Counted from the first letter of the stretch, positions 16,422 to 25,236 are shown. The stretch is 64,000 nucleotides of DNA from Pacificispira sp040217575 (GCA_040217575.1 JAVJPW010000006.1:1426001-1490000); one strand, 5' to 3'. Notes: generated by a model from the letters alone, not told the origin. Translations and numbers: made by a program.

Positions 16422-17389
16422 TCCGTCAAAGCATTATTCGGGGTGTCGGCGCTTACCTGCCGGAACGGGTTCTTTCGAACGACGAACTGTCGCGAACGGT
16501 CGACACGTCCGATGAATGGATTCGCCAGCGGACCGGCATCGCACGCCGCCACATCGCGGCCCCCAACGAAACAACAACGGACCTGGCCTGTGAGGCCGCG
16601 CAGCGCGCATTGGAACATGCCGGTGTTCGGGCGGAAGACGTGGACCTGGTGGTGCTTGCCACGACCACGCCGGACAACACCTTTCCGGCCACTGCCACGC
16701 GCGTCCAGGCGCGACTGGGCATCACCAAGGGGCCGGCTTTCGACATACAGGCTGTATGTACCGGTTTTCTTTATGCCCTGACCCAGGCCGACAACATGAT
16801 CCGGCTGGGCCAGGCGGATTGCGCACTGGTCATCGGGGCTGAAATTTACAGCCGTATCCTCGACTGGCAGGATCGCGGCACCTGTGTTCTGTTCGGGGAC
16901 GGATCCGGCGCCGTGGTCCTGAAGGCGGCCGAAAATGGTGCCGACGCGGGTCGGGGCGTTATGCGGACGGTATTGGGCGCCGACGGTCGGTACTACGACA
17001 GTCTTTACGTCGATGGCGGACCTGCGACGACACAGACTGCCGGTCATGTCCGCATGCAGGGGCAGGAAGTCTTTAAACATGCGGTCGACCGCATGTCGCG
17101 GCTTGTATCCAAATTGTTGGAGGAAGAGGGGCTTTCCGTCGCCGACCTGGACTGGGTGGTGCCGCATCAGGCCAATATCCGCATCATCAACAAGGTTGGG
17201 GAGCGGCTTGGCGTCGATAAGGACAAGGTCGTCATTTCGTTGGAAGAACACGCCAATACTTCTGCAGCCACGATACCGCTTGCCATGGACCACGCGGTTC
17301 AGCGGCAGCTTTTCAAGCCGGGTGATCTGGTCGGCCTCACTGCCATGGGTGGCGGGTTTACCTGGGGCGCAGCTTTGGTTCGCTGGTGA
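16418..17389 (+). CDS. fabH: Beta-ketoacyl-ACP synthase III
   Basis: FabH (323 residues) condenses acetyl-CoA with malonyl-ACP to start fatty acid synthesis in the cytoplasm. The complete Cys-His-Asn triad is present: Cys114 in DIQAVCTGF, His250 in VVPHQANIRII and Asn280 in EEHANTSAATIP. The C-terminal GGGFTWGAALVRW is typical. The GTG start overlaps the plsX stop (GTGA), the usual plsX-fabH arrangement. Length and motifs are normal. Confidence 0.97.
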   Translation: MIRQSIIRGVGAYLPERVLSNDELSRTVDTSDEWIRQRTGIARRHIAAPNETTTDLACEAAQRALEHAGVRAEDVDLVVLATTTPDNTFPATATRVQARLGITKGPAFDIQAVCTGFLYALTQADNMIRLGQADCALVIGAEIYSRILDWQDRGTCVLFGDGSGAVVLKAAENGADAGRGVMRTVLGADGRYYDSLYVDGGPATTQTAGHVRMQGQEVFKHAVDRMSRLVSKLLEEEGLSVADLDWVVPHQANIRIINKVGERLGVDKDKVVISLEEHANTSAATIPLAMDHAVQRQLFKPGDLVGLTAMGGGFTWGAALVRW

Positions 17390-17440
17390 CCCCCAGCAGC
17401 GACTCACGCGATTCTTTTAGGGTTACTACAAACGCGCTAG

Positions 17441-17469
17441 TTGACGCCGATCAGGGTCGGAGATACCCT
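17441..17469 (+). promoter_or_regulatory. Candidate sigma-70-type promoter of ihfA
   Basis: TTGACG (17441-17446), a 17-base spacer and TACCCT (17464-17469) lie about 40 bases before the ihfA ATG. The -35 box is strong and the -10 box is weak. It would let ihfA be expressed apart from plsX-fabH. Confidence 0.4.
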
Positions 17470-17510
17470 GCACGGCGTAATACTTTGAAATAGTTGGGGG
17501 AGTCGATGAT

Positions 17511-17801
17511 ATGGCGGGAAAAACCGTTACCCGCGCTGAACTGGCAGATGCCGTTCATCAGGAACTTAATCTGTCTCGAGTCGATTCCGCGGACCTGGTC
17601 GAAGCAATTTTGGCAGAGATGGCTGACGCCCTTGTCGGTGGTGAACAGGTAAAGATATCATCCTTCGGAAGTTTCTCTGTCCGGCAAAAGGGGCAGCGGG
17701 TCGGGCGCAATCCCAAGACGGGGGAAGAGGTGCCGATCCTGCCGCGCAAGGTCCTCGTCTTCAGGCCCAGTCATGTACTGAAAAACCGGATCAACGACTA
17801 A
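17511..17801 (+). CDS. ihfA: Integration host factor alpha subunit
   Basis: IHF alpha, 96 residues, is a nucleoid protein that bends DNA as a heterodimer with IHF beta. The HU/IHF fold is complete: an N-terminal helical dimer domain (KTVTRAELADAVHQELNLSR), the SSFGSFSVRQKGQRVGRNPKTGEE arm with the intercalating Pro68, and the alpha-type ending VLVFRPSHVLKNRI. GGGGGAG precedes the ATG. It is followed by the merR-like gene 55 bases on, the standard alphaproteobacterial ihfA-merR order. Confidence 0.95.
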   Translation: MAGKTVTRAELADAVHQELNLSRVDSADLVEAILAEMADALVGGEQVKISSFGSFSVRQKGQRVGRNPKTGEEVPILPRKVLVFRPSHVLKNRIND

Positions 17802-17856
17802 TCCTCACACAGTAAATTTTTTGAAGTTTCAATTTATTATCGTCAGGTCTTAATCG

Positions 17857-18291
17857 ATGGACGAAAGTTCGGATCCGGACAATTCCGACAAATCCAACGA
17901 CGCGTTTCGCACGATCGCGGAGGTTTCGGACCTGTTGGATGTACAGCAGCATGTGCTTCGGTTCTGGGAAACAAAGTTCAGTCTGATCAAGCCAATGAAG
18001 CGTGCGGGCGGCCGCCGGTACTACCGTCCCGACGATGTGCGTCTGTTGCAGGTGATCAAACGCCTTCTGCATGAGGAAGGTTATACAATCCGCGGGGTCC
18101 AGAAGATTCTGCGCAAGCATGGGAAAAAGGCGGTCCTGGACTGGGGGGAAGATGGCAGTGTCCTGCCGCCGCCGGAACAGGACATGCAGGCGACACGGAT
18201 CAAACAGGCCGCCGCGCCGGAACTGGAAAGCCTGCGGTCTTTGCGCCGGGACCTGGAAGGGGTGCGTGAACTCCTGAAAAGCAAGGGCTGA
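17857..18291 (+). CDS. MerR family transcriptional regulator
   Basis: A 144-residue MerR-type regulator. The winged-helix DNA-binding domain spans about residues 13-85 (FRTIAEVSDLLDVQQHVLRFWE, then GRRYYRPDDVRLLQVIKRLL). The C-terminal half is a short coiled coil with no Cys or His cluster, so there is no sign of metal sensing. The same gene follows ihfA in many alphaproteobacteria, but its ligand and targets are not known from sequence. The N-terminus is acidic and disordered. Confidence 0.9.
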   Translation: MDESSDPDNSDKSNDAFRTIAEVSDLLDVQQHVLRFWETKFSLIKPMKRAGGRRYYRPDDVRLLQVIKRLLHEEGYTIRGVQKILRKHGKKAVLDWGEDGSVLPPPEQDMQATRIKQAAAPELESLRSLRRDLEGVRELLKSKG

Positions 18292-18336
18292 GTCACTGAT
18301 TTTTCTTTTTTCCTTCCATCATGGTTACCAGAAGAA

Positions 18337-18365
18337 TTGCATGGACCCTGCTTAGGCACTATTAG
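18337..18365 (+). promoter_or_regulatory. Candidate promoter of tRNA-Pro
   Basis: TTGCAT (18337-18342), a 17-base spacer and TATTAG (18360-18365) lie 21 bases before the tRNA. Predicted transcription would begin near 18372, giving a short 5' leader for RNase P to remove. Confidence 0.5.
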
Positions 18366-18386
18366 AGGGGCCGCAGCGCAAATTGT

Positions 18387-18463
18387 CGGAGCGTAGCGCA
18401 GCCTGGTAGCGCACCATACTGGGGGTGTGGGGGTCGTAGGTTCAAATCCTGCCGCTCCGACCA
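18387..18463 (+). tRNA. tRNA-Pro (GGG anticodon)
   Basis: A 77-base tRNA with CCA encoded. The acceptor stem CGGAGCG pairs with CGCTCCG, the D arm is GCGCAGCCTGGTAGCGC, and the T arm contains GGTTCAAATCC. The anticodon stem CCATA/TGTGG encloses the loop CTGGGGG, so the anticodon is GGG (Pro, reading CCC/CCU). A strong terminator follows at once. Confidence 0.96.
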
Positions 18464-18471
18464 ATGCGAAC

Positions 18472-18512
18472 AAGTGGGCGGAAGGTCTGTACCTTCCGCC
18501 CACTTATTTTTT
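18472..18512 (+). terminator. Intrinsic terminator after tRNA-Pro
   Basis: A perfect 15-bp stem (18472-18486 with 18491-18505, loop CTGT) is followed by ATTTTTT. This is a strong rho-independent terminator on the plus strand; it separates the tRNA from the downstream caspase gene. Confidence 0.9.
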
Positions 18513-18664
18513 GTGTGTCACGCGCGCCGACTGCCCGCGACGGAATTTTCCCGCCTGGGTCGTCCATATCCTTGAACTCGATGGTCCTTGGCCGATGAAG
18601 GTTGATGACCGTGGCCGGATTCCCCCATACTTCAACCGGGTGGATCAAGGGAGGTACGGATTTC

Positions 18665-20299
18665 ATGGCGCATGTCTGCATACGCTCGGTCTTTGCCGGA
18701 ACGGTGCTGGCGGCTATGTCGCTGTTCTGGGGCATGCAGGACGCCCATGCCGCGCGTCGGGCGCTTATCATCGGCAATGCGCAGTATGAAAACGCGTCGC
18801 CGTTGGCGAATCCGGAAAACGATGCGACCGACCTTGCGGCCCGCCTGTCGGAAATCGGGTATGAGGTTCATGGCGGCGGCGCACAACTGAACCTGCGGCG
18901 CCGCGACATGGCAGCCGCCGTTCGCGATTTCACCAACAGTCTGGATGAAGGCGATATCGCCATTTATTACTATGCCGGTCATGGGGTTGCCCACAACGGC
19001 ACGAACTACCTGATCCCCGTGGATGATGGCGGGATCGAATTCTCCGATGACCTTCCGGATTATGGTTATGCCGCATCGTCCATTCTGCAGCGACTGGCGG
19101 GGCGGCAGGGCGTGACTGGCGTCGTCATCCTGGATGCCTGCCGCAACAATCCCCTTCCTGCGCGCGAAGGGTCGCGTTCATCCGGCCGTGGGCTAAGCGA
19201 CATGGAAACGCCCCCGGGCGTTTCCGCGTTCATCCTCTATTCCGCGGCAAAGGGGCAGGTCGCGTCGGATGGGGACGGACGAAACAGCCCCTTTACCGCA
19301 GCGCTTCTTGGCGCGTTGGAGACACCGGCACGGGAAATCGACGACATCATCTATGATGTCTCCTATTCCATGCGGCTTCAGTCCGAAGGGCGTCAGGTCC
19401 CTTGGGCGGAGTTTGCCTTCGCTGGCCGTTCGGTACCGACGTTGATCGATCTGCCCGCCGAAGGCGACACCGCGGGCGATGATGTCGGTACCGTTTCTTC
19501 GTCGGCACCTGTGGCGGTTGCGACCGACATTTCAGAAACGGTCTGGTCCGGCATTTCTGCGTTGGAAGATGCCTCGGCACGTTACGGCGCCATGGTCGGT
19601 TTCGTCGCGCAGTTCCCGGACAGTGCCCACGTTCCGGAGGCACAGACATTTATCGCGGAGTTCGAGGCGACGGCGACGCGGCATGTGATCGCCCAAAGGT
19701 CCTTGGAAAATGATCAGCCCGCTGACAATGCTCCACAATTGAACGAAGACGGCAAGGAAGAAGAGACGGCGGATCAGACAACCGCCGATGCGGCCGCGAC
19801 GGCCGATAGCAGCGCGGCGGATGCGGATGAACTAGGGGCCGCAGAGCAGCTTTCCTCAGCGAATGTCGAAATCCTGCCGGTGACGCGCGGCCCGATAGAG
19901 GAACAAGGCGCACCTTTCTACGAAACGATCGAACTGATAACCGACTTCCGGCCGGACCCACAGGTCTATTACCTGGAAGCGGGCGGTTTCGAAGACGCAT
20001 CCTATCTGGGGGATGGCTGTGTCGGCTATGTGGCAAGCCAGGCGGATTTCGTCATCGACTATCAGGCAGGAAACTTCCCGTTCTACATATCCGCGGCCAG
20101 CGACGAAGACACGGTTCTGGTCGTGCGTGACCCGGGCGGCGCATGGCACTGCAGCGATGACTTCCTGGGTGCCCATCCCGCCGTGGGTTTCGACAACCCG
20201 CAATCCGGCGCCTATCGCGTCTGGGTCGGTACGTTCGAACGGTCGGGCAACTTCCCGGACACGAAACTGATCCTCTCCGAGATTGAGCCTCTTTATTGA
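18665..20299 (+). CDS. Secreted caspase-family (C14) protease
   Basis: A 544-residue exported protein. The signal peptide is about residues 1-29 (...GMQDAHA). A caspase p20-like domain follows at about 31-260, with His106 (YYAGHGV) and Cys159 (ILDACRNN) as the catalytic dyad. Asp157, two residues before the Cys, matches metacaspases (Arg/Lys specificity); animal caspases have Gln there and cut after Asp. Residues 345-425 are an acidic Ala/Asp/Glu-rich linker. Residues about 431-544 form a beta-rich domain with Cys452 and Cys496 that also ends the neighbouring protease. I chose ATG 18665, with GGGAGG upstream; an ATG at 18602 would spoil the signal peptide. The trypsin-like gene starts 29 bases downstream. 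The export signal argues against an ordinary cytoplasmic suicide effector. Confidence 0.87.
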   Translation: MAHVCIRSVFAGTVLAAMSLFWGMQDAHAARRALIIGNAQYENASPLANPENDATDLAARLSEIGYEVHGGGAQLNLRRRDMAAAVRDFTNSLDEGDIAIYYYAGHGVAHNGTNYLIPVDDGGIEFSDDLPDYGYAASSILQRLAGRQGVTGVVILDACRNNPLPAREGSRSSGRGLSDMETPPGVSAFILYSAAKGQVASDGDGRNSPFTAALLGALETPAREIDDIIYDVSYSMRLQSEGRQVPWAEFAFAGRSVPTLIDLPAEGDTAGDDVGTVSSSAPVAVATDISETVWSGISALEDASARYGAMVGFVAQFPDSAHVPEAQTFIAEFEATATRHVIAQRSLENDQPADNAPQLNEDGKEEETADQTTADAAATADSSAADADELGAAEQLSSANVEILPVTRGPIEEQGAPFYETIELITDFRPDPQVYYLEAGGFEDASYLGDGCVGYVASQADFVIDYQAGNFPFYISAASDEDTVLVVRDPGGAWHCSDDFLGAHPAVGFDNPQSGAYRVWVGTFERSGNFPDTKLILSEIEPLY

Positions 20300-20328
20300 G
20301 CCAATGAACCGCAATTGAGACCAAGACA

Positions 20329-21693
20329 ATGTCCCATATCCTCAAACGTCCCTTCATTTCCCTGTTGCTGGCAGGCGCGCTGACCGCGCTTCCGTTCACG
20401 GTGCAGGCCAAACAGGTGACGCAACCGGCAGGCCAGCCGCCGACGCTGCTTGATCTGGGGCAATCGATTGACGAGCCATTCTGCGAGGACAGCGCCCGCG
20501 TCATGGGGGGATGTACGATTTCGATCGAAGACTTTCCCTGGATGGTGTCGCTTGGCGATGCCCATTCCACATCGCGCCATGACGGGCATTTCTGTGGCGG
20601 AACGGCGATTGCCGACCGCTGGATACTGACGGCGGCGCATTGCGTCGACGGCGGAACGCTGGCGAACAGCATTGCGGTTTATGCCGGGTCGGCCAGCCTG
20701 GACGGGGGCGGACGCATTGTTGATGTCGCGCGGATTTTCACGCATCCGGGGTACGGCGGTGTCGGGATCCATGACATTGCCTTGCTGGAACTGATCAGCG
20801 ACATCGGCGTTGAAACCGTGCGTCTGGCTGCCGCCGGGGACGTGGCTGAACAGGCGGGCACCGACGCGGTGATTACCGGGTGGGGGCTGACGCCGCCACC
20901 TCAGGTTGTTCTGGGCCAGGGGAACCTGACGGTAGCCGAACGTCAGCGCAGCAATGCGCCTTCGGGATGGGAGATATCGCGCGTTCTGTTGGGTGGCGCG
21001 GTTCCGGTGGTCAATTCGTCCCTGTGTGATGACGAGGGGACAACCGTCGTCTGTGCCGGCTTTGAGGAGGCGCGGGCCGACGCCTGTCGCGGGGACAGTG
21101 GCGGTCCCCTGCATGGCATTGTCGACGATGAATATATCCAGATCGGTTTGGTCAGTGGCGGCAACTATTGTCACCAGGACGGGGACCATTACGGAACCTA
21201 TACGCGTGTGTCGGCCTATGCCGACTGGATCGCGTCCGTCCAGGCCGGTGAGGTGGCAGAAGTCACCGTCGAGCCGGACCTTAATCTTCAGCCGACTTTC
21301 GGCGCGGAAATCCTGCAGGCCGGGTTTTCTCCTGACCCGTTCCAGGTCGAAATTCGCGCCGGCGGCAGCCTGGATGCAGCGACGCTGGGGCAGGGATGTG
21401 CCGGGCATATTGCCCAGGCACCGGACTATATCGTCTATTACAAGGGGAACGACGGCGGGATGTTCAGCCTTTTCGTCGAAGGTGATGCGAATACGACTTT
21501 GGCGGTGAACACCCCCGACGGAACCTGGCAATGCAGTGCCGAAGACGGGCAGGGGCACAATCCCGCGATCACATGGCCCGCCGCGGAACCGGGACGCTAT
21601 GCCGTCTATATCGGCACGGTGGATCCGGTCGAAAACCGGAACTATCCGTCGGTACAGCTCTTAGCGTCACATAGCAGAGACGGCCGTGGATAA
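20329..21693 (+). CDS. Secreted trypsin-like serine protease zymogen with C-terminal accessory domain
   Basis: A 454-residue S1 protease. The signal peptide is residues 1-27 (...FTVQA). A short propeptide ends at Arg57, followed by VMGG, equivalent to the IVGG activation site of trypsinogen. The triad is complete: His104 (TAAHC), Asp149 (HDIALLEL) and Ser257 (CRGDSGGP). Asp251 occupies the bottom of the S1 pocket (position 189 of chymotrypsin), predicting cleavage after Arg/Lys. Residues about 340-454 form a beta-rich domain with Cys357 and Cys402, clearly related to the end of the upstream caspase-like protein. Probably cotranscribed with it and exported to the periplasm or outside. Activator and target are unknown; activation after Arg57 by the neighbour is an inference. 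Confidence 0.88.
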   Translation: MSHILKRPFISLLLAGALTALPFTVQAKQVTQPAGQPPTLLDLGQSIDEPFCEDSARVMGGCTISIEDFPWMVSLGDAHSTSRHDGHFCGGTAIADRWILTAAHCVDGGTLANSIAVYAGSASLDGGGRIVDVARIFTHPGYGGVGIHDIALLELISDIGVETVRLAAAGDVAEQAGTDAVITGWGLTPPPQVVLGQGNLTVAERQRSNAPSGWEISRVLLGGAVPVVNSSLCDDEGTTVVCAGFEEARADACRGDSGGPLHGIVDDEYIQIGLVSGGNYCHQDGDHYGTYTRVSAYADWIASVQAGEVAEVTVEPDLNLQPTFGAEILQAGFSPDPFQVEIRAGGSLDAATLGQGCAGHIAQAPDYIVYYKGNDGGMFSLFVEGDANTTLAVNTPDGTWQCSAEDGQGHNPAITWPAAEPGRYAVYIGTVDPVENRNYPSVQLLASHSRDGRG

Positions 21694-21946
21694 CGGAATT
21701 TCGGTGTCGTCACGATATCTTCAAATGTCCGCCATTCCATAGTCACACGAGTCCGGGAAAAACCGCGCGGCAACCGGGAAGCATTGGACGCGGCCCGGAA
21801 CCCTTACCGGCCCCGTCGCGCAATCGGTCCCACCGAAACCCGCGTCGGGGTCGGACCAATTTCCGGCGGTATTCCGGTTCATTGTGCGGAAATCCTGTCC
21901 TATCCTCTAAGTCATTCGCGGCACGACAGGACAGAGGGCAGAAATC

Positions 21947-22801
21947 ATGACGGACACGCCGACGCACTGGACGCAGTTCGGAAGCCTGTATGACCTGCAG
22001 GACCCTCGCCCGTATTTTCGGGGTGTGGCGACGGCGGACTACCGGATGCCGAGTGTCGCAGCAGACCTTATTAAACGTCTGGCGCCGCTGCTGACGGCGC
22101 GGCCCCGCCCGTCCGGCAATGGTGGGCTGGGTTTGAACGCAATAGATTTTGCCTGCGGGTATGGTGCGGTCGGAACCTGTCTTCGCCGTAATATGACCAT
22201 GGCCGATTTGTGCGAATACTATTCCCGGGACGGTGACCCCGAACAGGATCGGGATCGGTTGCCGCCGATTGATGTGTCGCGAAGGGGGCTGATCGGTATT
22301 GCCGGTATCGATATTGCCGGTGTCGCGCTTCAGTACGCGATTACGACCGGCGCGTGCGATCATGTGTTTGCGACCGATGTGCTGTCGGACCCGATTTCCG
22401 GCGACCTGGCGGAGCATATTCTGTCCGCGGACCTGATTTTGGAAAGCGGGGCCCTGGGGCATCTGGTCGCCCCGGCCATGTCGAACCTTCTGGCGGTGGG
22501 CGGCCGTCCATGGTTGGTCATTTGTCCGCGGCCGCGTATCGACGTCAGTGCCATCGCGGACGCCATCGCACCGCACGGCTATGTCCTTCACACCATTGCG
22601 ACAAAGGTCCGCTACCGCAGGCCTTTTTCCGACGGCGAGCTGCAGGATGAAATTCAGGAAGCTGCCGCGCACGGCCTGCCGGAGGCGGACGTTCTGACCA
22701 ATGGGTATTTTCGTGTCGACCTGCGCCTTGCCCTGCCGCGGGAAGAAATAATTGAACCAGTCCACTCCGCCCTGGCGGACTGGGACCACGACAGCATCTG
22801 A
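21947..22801 (+). CDS. Putative SAM-dependent methyltransferase-like protein
   Basis: A 284-residue cytoplasmic protein. The only clear motif is AIDFACGYGAVG at residues 65-76, which resembles motif I of Rossmann-fold methyltransferases. A later LILESGALGHLV...MSNLLAVGGRPWLVICPRP section could match the strands after motif III. No specific family is recognisable, and the acidic motif II is unclear. AGAGGGCAG precedes the ATG. It converges with the ggt gene six bases from its end. A methyltransferase fold is likely; activity and substrate are open. Confidence 0.65.
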   Translation: MTDTPTHWTQFGSLYDLQDPRPYFRGVATADYRMPSVAADLIKRLAPLLTARPRPSGNGGLGLNAIDFACGYGAVGTCLRRNMTMADLCEYYSRDGDPEQDRDRLPPIDVSRRGLIGIAGIDIAGVALQYAITTGACDHVFATDVLSDPISGDLAEHILSADLILESGALGHLVAPAMSNLLAVGGRPWLVICPRPRIDVSAIADAIAPHGYVLHTIATKVRYRRPFSDGELQDEIQEAAAHGLPEADVLTNGYFRVDLRLALPREEIIEPVHSALADWDHDSI

Positions 22802-22807
22802 CGACGG

Positions 22808-24823
22808 CTAGTCAGTCGTGCCGATCAGCGACTGGAAAACGGCATTCAGATCCCGGGTCAAATTCCCTTCGCCAACGGCGAGCCCTTCCCGTCGGGGATC
22901 CGCGCCGCCGATCAGGAAGCCACCGGCAAGCTCTACCCCGTGCAGGCCACTTGTCATGGCGCGGCGCTGAACTTCGTAACCTTGTTCCGATAAAAGGGGT
23001 TCCAGGCGGTCTAGCTGTGTGTGGTCTTCCAGTTCCATTGCGCCGTTTCTATTCAGGTAATGGGGCAGGTCGATCGCTTCCTGAATCGACAGGTCCCAAT
23101 CCAGGACGCCGACCAGAGCCTGTGCCACATAACCGATGATCCGGCTGCCGCCAGGTGAACCGATGGCAAGGCGCGGAGCCCCGTCCGGTCCGAACACAAT
23201 GGTCGGCGCCATGGAACTGCGCGGGCGTTTCAGCGGTTCGTACCGGTTGGCAACCGGTCGGCCTTCGCGGGTGTCGGACCAGGCGAAGTCGGTCAGTTGG
23301 TTGTTCAACAGGAACCCGCGCACCATCAGGCGAGAGCCGAACCCGTTTTCGATGGATGACGTCATGGATGCGACGTTGCCGTTCCGGTCAACCGCCACCA
23401 GATGGGTGGTAGACGGCAGTTCCGGCGTCAGATCGGGCGCAAGGTCCAGAAAAGCCCTGTCGCCGGTTGGGTTGCCCGGTCGGCGCGGTGGTTTTGTTGC
23501 GTGGCTGAAATCCATCGTGCCGGCGCGTCGGGCCAGGTATGGGACCGCCAGCATTTCCGCCAGGGGAACGCTGACGAAGTCACTGTCGGCGACGAATTGG
23601 TTCCGATCTGCAAACGCAAGGCGCATTGCCTCCCCAAACAGTCGGGCCGCATCCAGCGTCATCGGGCCGTAGTCTCCGATGTTCCGGTCCGAATATTCGA
23701 GCAGGCCCAGGATCTGAAGAACCGTTGACCCGCCGGAAGACGGCGGCGGCATGCCGCACACGCGGTATATGCGATAGTGAAGACACAGATTTCCCCGTCG
23801 CACGGCCTCGTAACGGGCCATATCCTGCGTGGTGAGTGCGCCCGGGTTGCGTTCGGCCCCCTGAACGGCGGCGGCGATGTCCGCTGCTATCTCCCCTTCA
23901 TAGAATGCATCAGCACCACTAACCGAAATTTCACGGAACGTCGCCGCAAGATCGGGGTTGGTAAGGACCGTTCCAACAGGGTGCGGCGTGCCGGCTTCAT
24001 CGTAGAAGTAGCTGGCAGCCGGTTCGATTTCGTTCAGATAGGGCGTGTCACCCAGAAGGCCATGCAGACGCACGCTTACCGGGAATCCGTTTTCCGCCAG
24101 TTCGATCGCAGGGCCGAACAGGGTCGTCCAGGGGGTTGAGCCATGATCGCGATGTGCCATCTCAAGCATGCGCAGGAGACCTGGCACACCAACCGATGCG
24201 CCACCAGTCAATGCGTCCGCAAATGAACGGAATTCACCGTTTTCGTCACGGACATAGTCGCCTGATCCGTCTTCGGGCGCGGTTTCCCGCCCGTCATAGG
24301 AAAAAAGTTCCTGACCGGCCTCGTCCCAATAGAGCAGGAACCCGCCGCCGCCAATGCCGGAACTTTGCGGTTCCACCAGATTCAGGACCAATTGCGCCGC
24401 GATGATTGCGTCAATGGCACTGCCACCATCATCCAGGACCGCCGCCCCTACCTGTGATGCGACGGGATGGGCTGCGACCATCATATAGTCGCGGGCATAG
24501 ACCGGTCCTTGCTGACCTTCGACGATAAAAAGATCTGACCCGGCGTCGGCGGACACCGAAGGGGTTGGGGGTTCCGGCGCAATGGCCTCCGGTTCCGGGG
24601 GTGCGGGTTCGGCGTTATCCGCCGTTTCGGAATCGGTCGCGCTGGCGGAGGAGGGGGCAGTTTCGGTGCTGGCGGGCGGTGCCATTGCTTCCACCGGGGG
24701 ATTTTCGCCCGGGTTGCCGAACAGCCATTGCAGGGCACCACCGCCCAATATCACAACACAGCCGATCGCAACGGCCCCAAGAACGGCCCTTATCAGGCCG
24801 GCGGGGGTAGGGGCGTCAGGCAC
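22808..24823 (-). CDS. ggt: Gamma-glutamyltransferase
   Basis: Gamma-glutamyltranspeptidase (671 residues) cleaves or transfers the gamma-glutamyl group of glutathione. It self-processes before Thr472 (STTHLVAVD), the catalytic N-terminal nucleophile of the small subunit; the PPPSSGGST motif at about 359-366 and the final GGSRIIG...GG regions fit the family. Unusually, the N-terminus has a membrane segment (about residues 12-33) followed by a 60-residue Pro/Ala/Glu/Ser linker, so the enzyme looks anchored to the inner membrane facing the periplasm. Its start overlaps the end of the small upstream gene by eight bases. Confidence 0.94.
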   Translation of the reverse strand: MPDAPTPAGLIRAVLGAVAIGCVVILGGGALQWLFGNPGENPPVEAMAPPASTETAPSSASATDSETADNAEPAPPEPEAIAPEPPTPSVSADAGSDLFIVEGQQGPVYARDYMMVAAHPVASQVGAAVLDDGGSAIDAIIAAQLVLNLVEPQSSGIGGGGFLLYWDEAGQELFSYDGRETAPEDGSGDYVRDENGEFRSFADALTGGASVGVPGLLRMLEMAHRDHGSTPWTTLFGPAIELAENGFPVSVRLHGLLGDTPYLNEIEPAASYFYDEAGTPHPVGTVLTNPDLAATFREISVSGADAFYEGEIAADIAAAVQGAERNPGALTTQDMARYEAVRRGNLCLHYRIYRVCGMPPPSSGGSTVLQILGLLEYSDRNIGDYGPMTLDAARLFGEAMRLAFADRNQFVADSDFVSVPLAEMLAVPYLARRAGTMDFSHATKPPRRPGNPTGDRAFLDLAPDLTPELPSTTHLVAVDRNGNVASMTSSIENGFGSRLMVRGFLLNNQLTDFAWSDTREGRPVANRYEPLKRPRSSMAPTIVFGPDGAPRLAIGSPGGSRIIGYVAQALVGVLDWDLSIQEAIDLPHYLNRNGAMELEDHTQLDRLEPLLSEQGYEVQRRAMTSGLHGVELAGGFLIGGADPRREGLAVGEGNLTRDLNAVFQSLIGTTD

Positions 24824-25136
24824 CGAGGCCCCGCATACTGTCGGCGGATGTGTTGTCCACGATTTTCCGCCCCCGTTCCGTCAGTTTACAAACCAGCCAG
24901 TCCGGTTTCATGGGATTGTTGAACCAAGGTTCCGCCCAGCCCTGTTCGATACAGCTTCGGACCGTCCTGTCGCTGATCCGCTGCCCTTCCCGGTCGAACA
25001 GGGGAAGTTTGCCGCCGGGCTGGCGCAAACCGCGCTGAAGATAGGCAAGCTGGACCTTTGTCGGGCGTGCGCCGCCCCGTGTGGGTGCCGGTCTGACGTC
25101 CTTCAAGGTGATGATCTTTTCCTTCCGTGCCCCCAT
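24816..25136 (-). CDS. Small conserved hypothetical protein
   Basis: A 106-residue basic protein that I do not recognise. It reads MGARKEKIITLKDVRP..., has a TKVQLAYLQRGLRQPGGKLPLFD stretch and ends with WLVCKLTERGRKIVDN, which resembles the end of a winged-helix DNA-binding fold. There is no signal peptide. The start at 25136 is chosen over 25142 (two residues longer); the choice changes little. It overlaps the ggt start by eight bases, so translation of ggt may be coupled to it. A nucleic-acid-binding role is a guess. Confidence 0.6.
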   Translation of the reverse strand: MGARKEKIITLKDVRPAPTRGGARPTKVQLAYLQRGLRQPGGKLPLFDREGQRISDRTVRSCIEQGWAEPWFNNPMKPDWLVCKLTERGRKIVDNTSADSMRGLGA

Positions 25137-25236
25137 AAACACCTTCCCTGCATCCGCCCCACCGAATGTTCCGGATTATGGTAAGGGACGATGGCGCAAA
25201 AGGGCAAGGGTGCACTGACGCGCGAAATGCGCCGGG

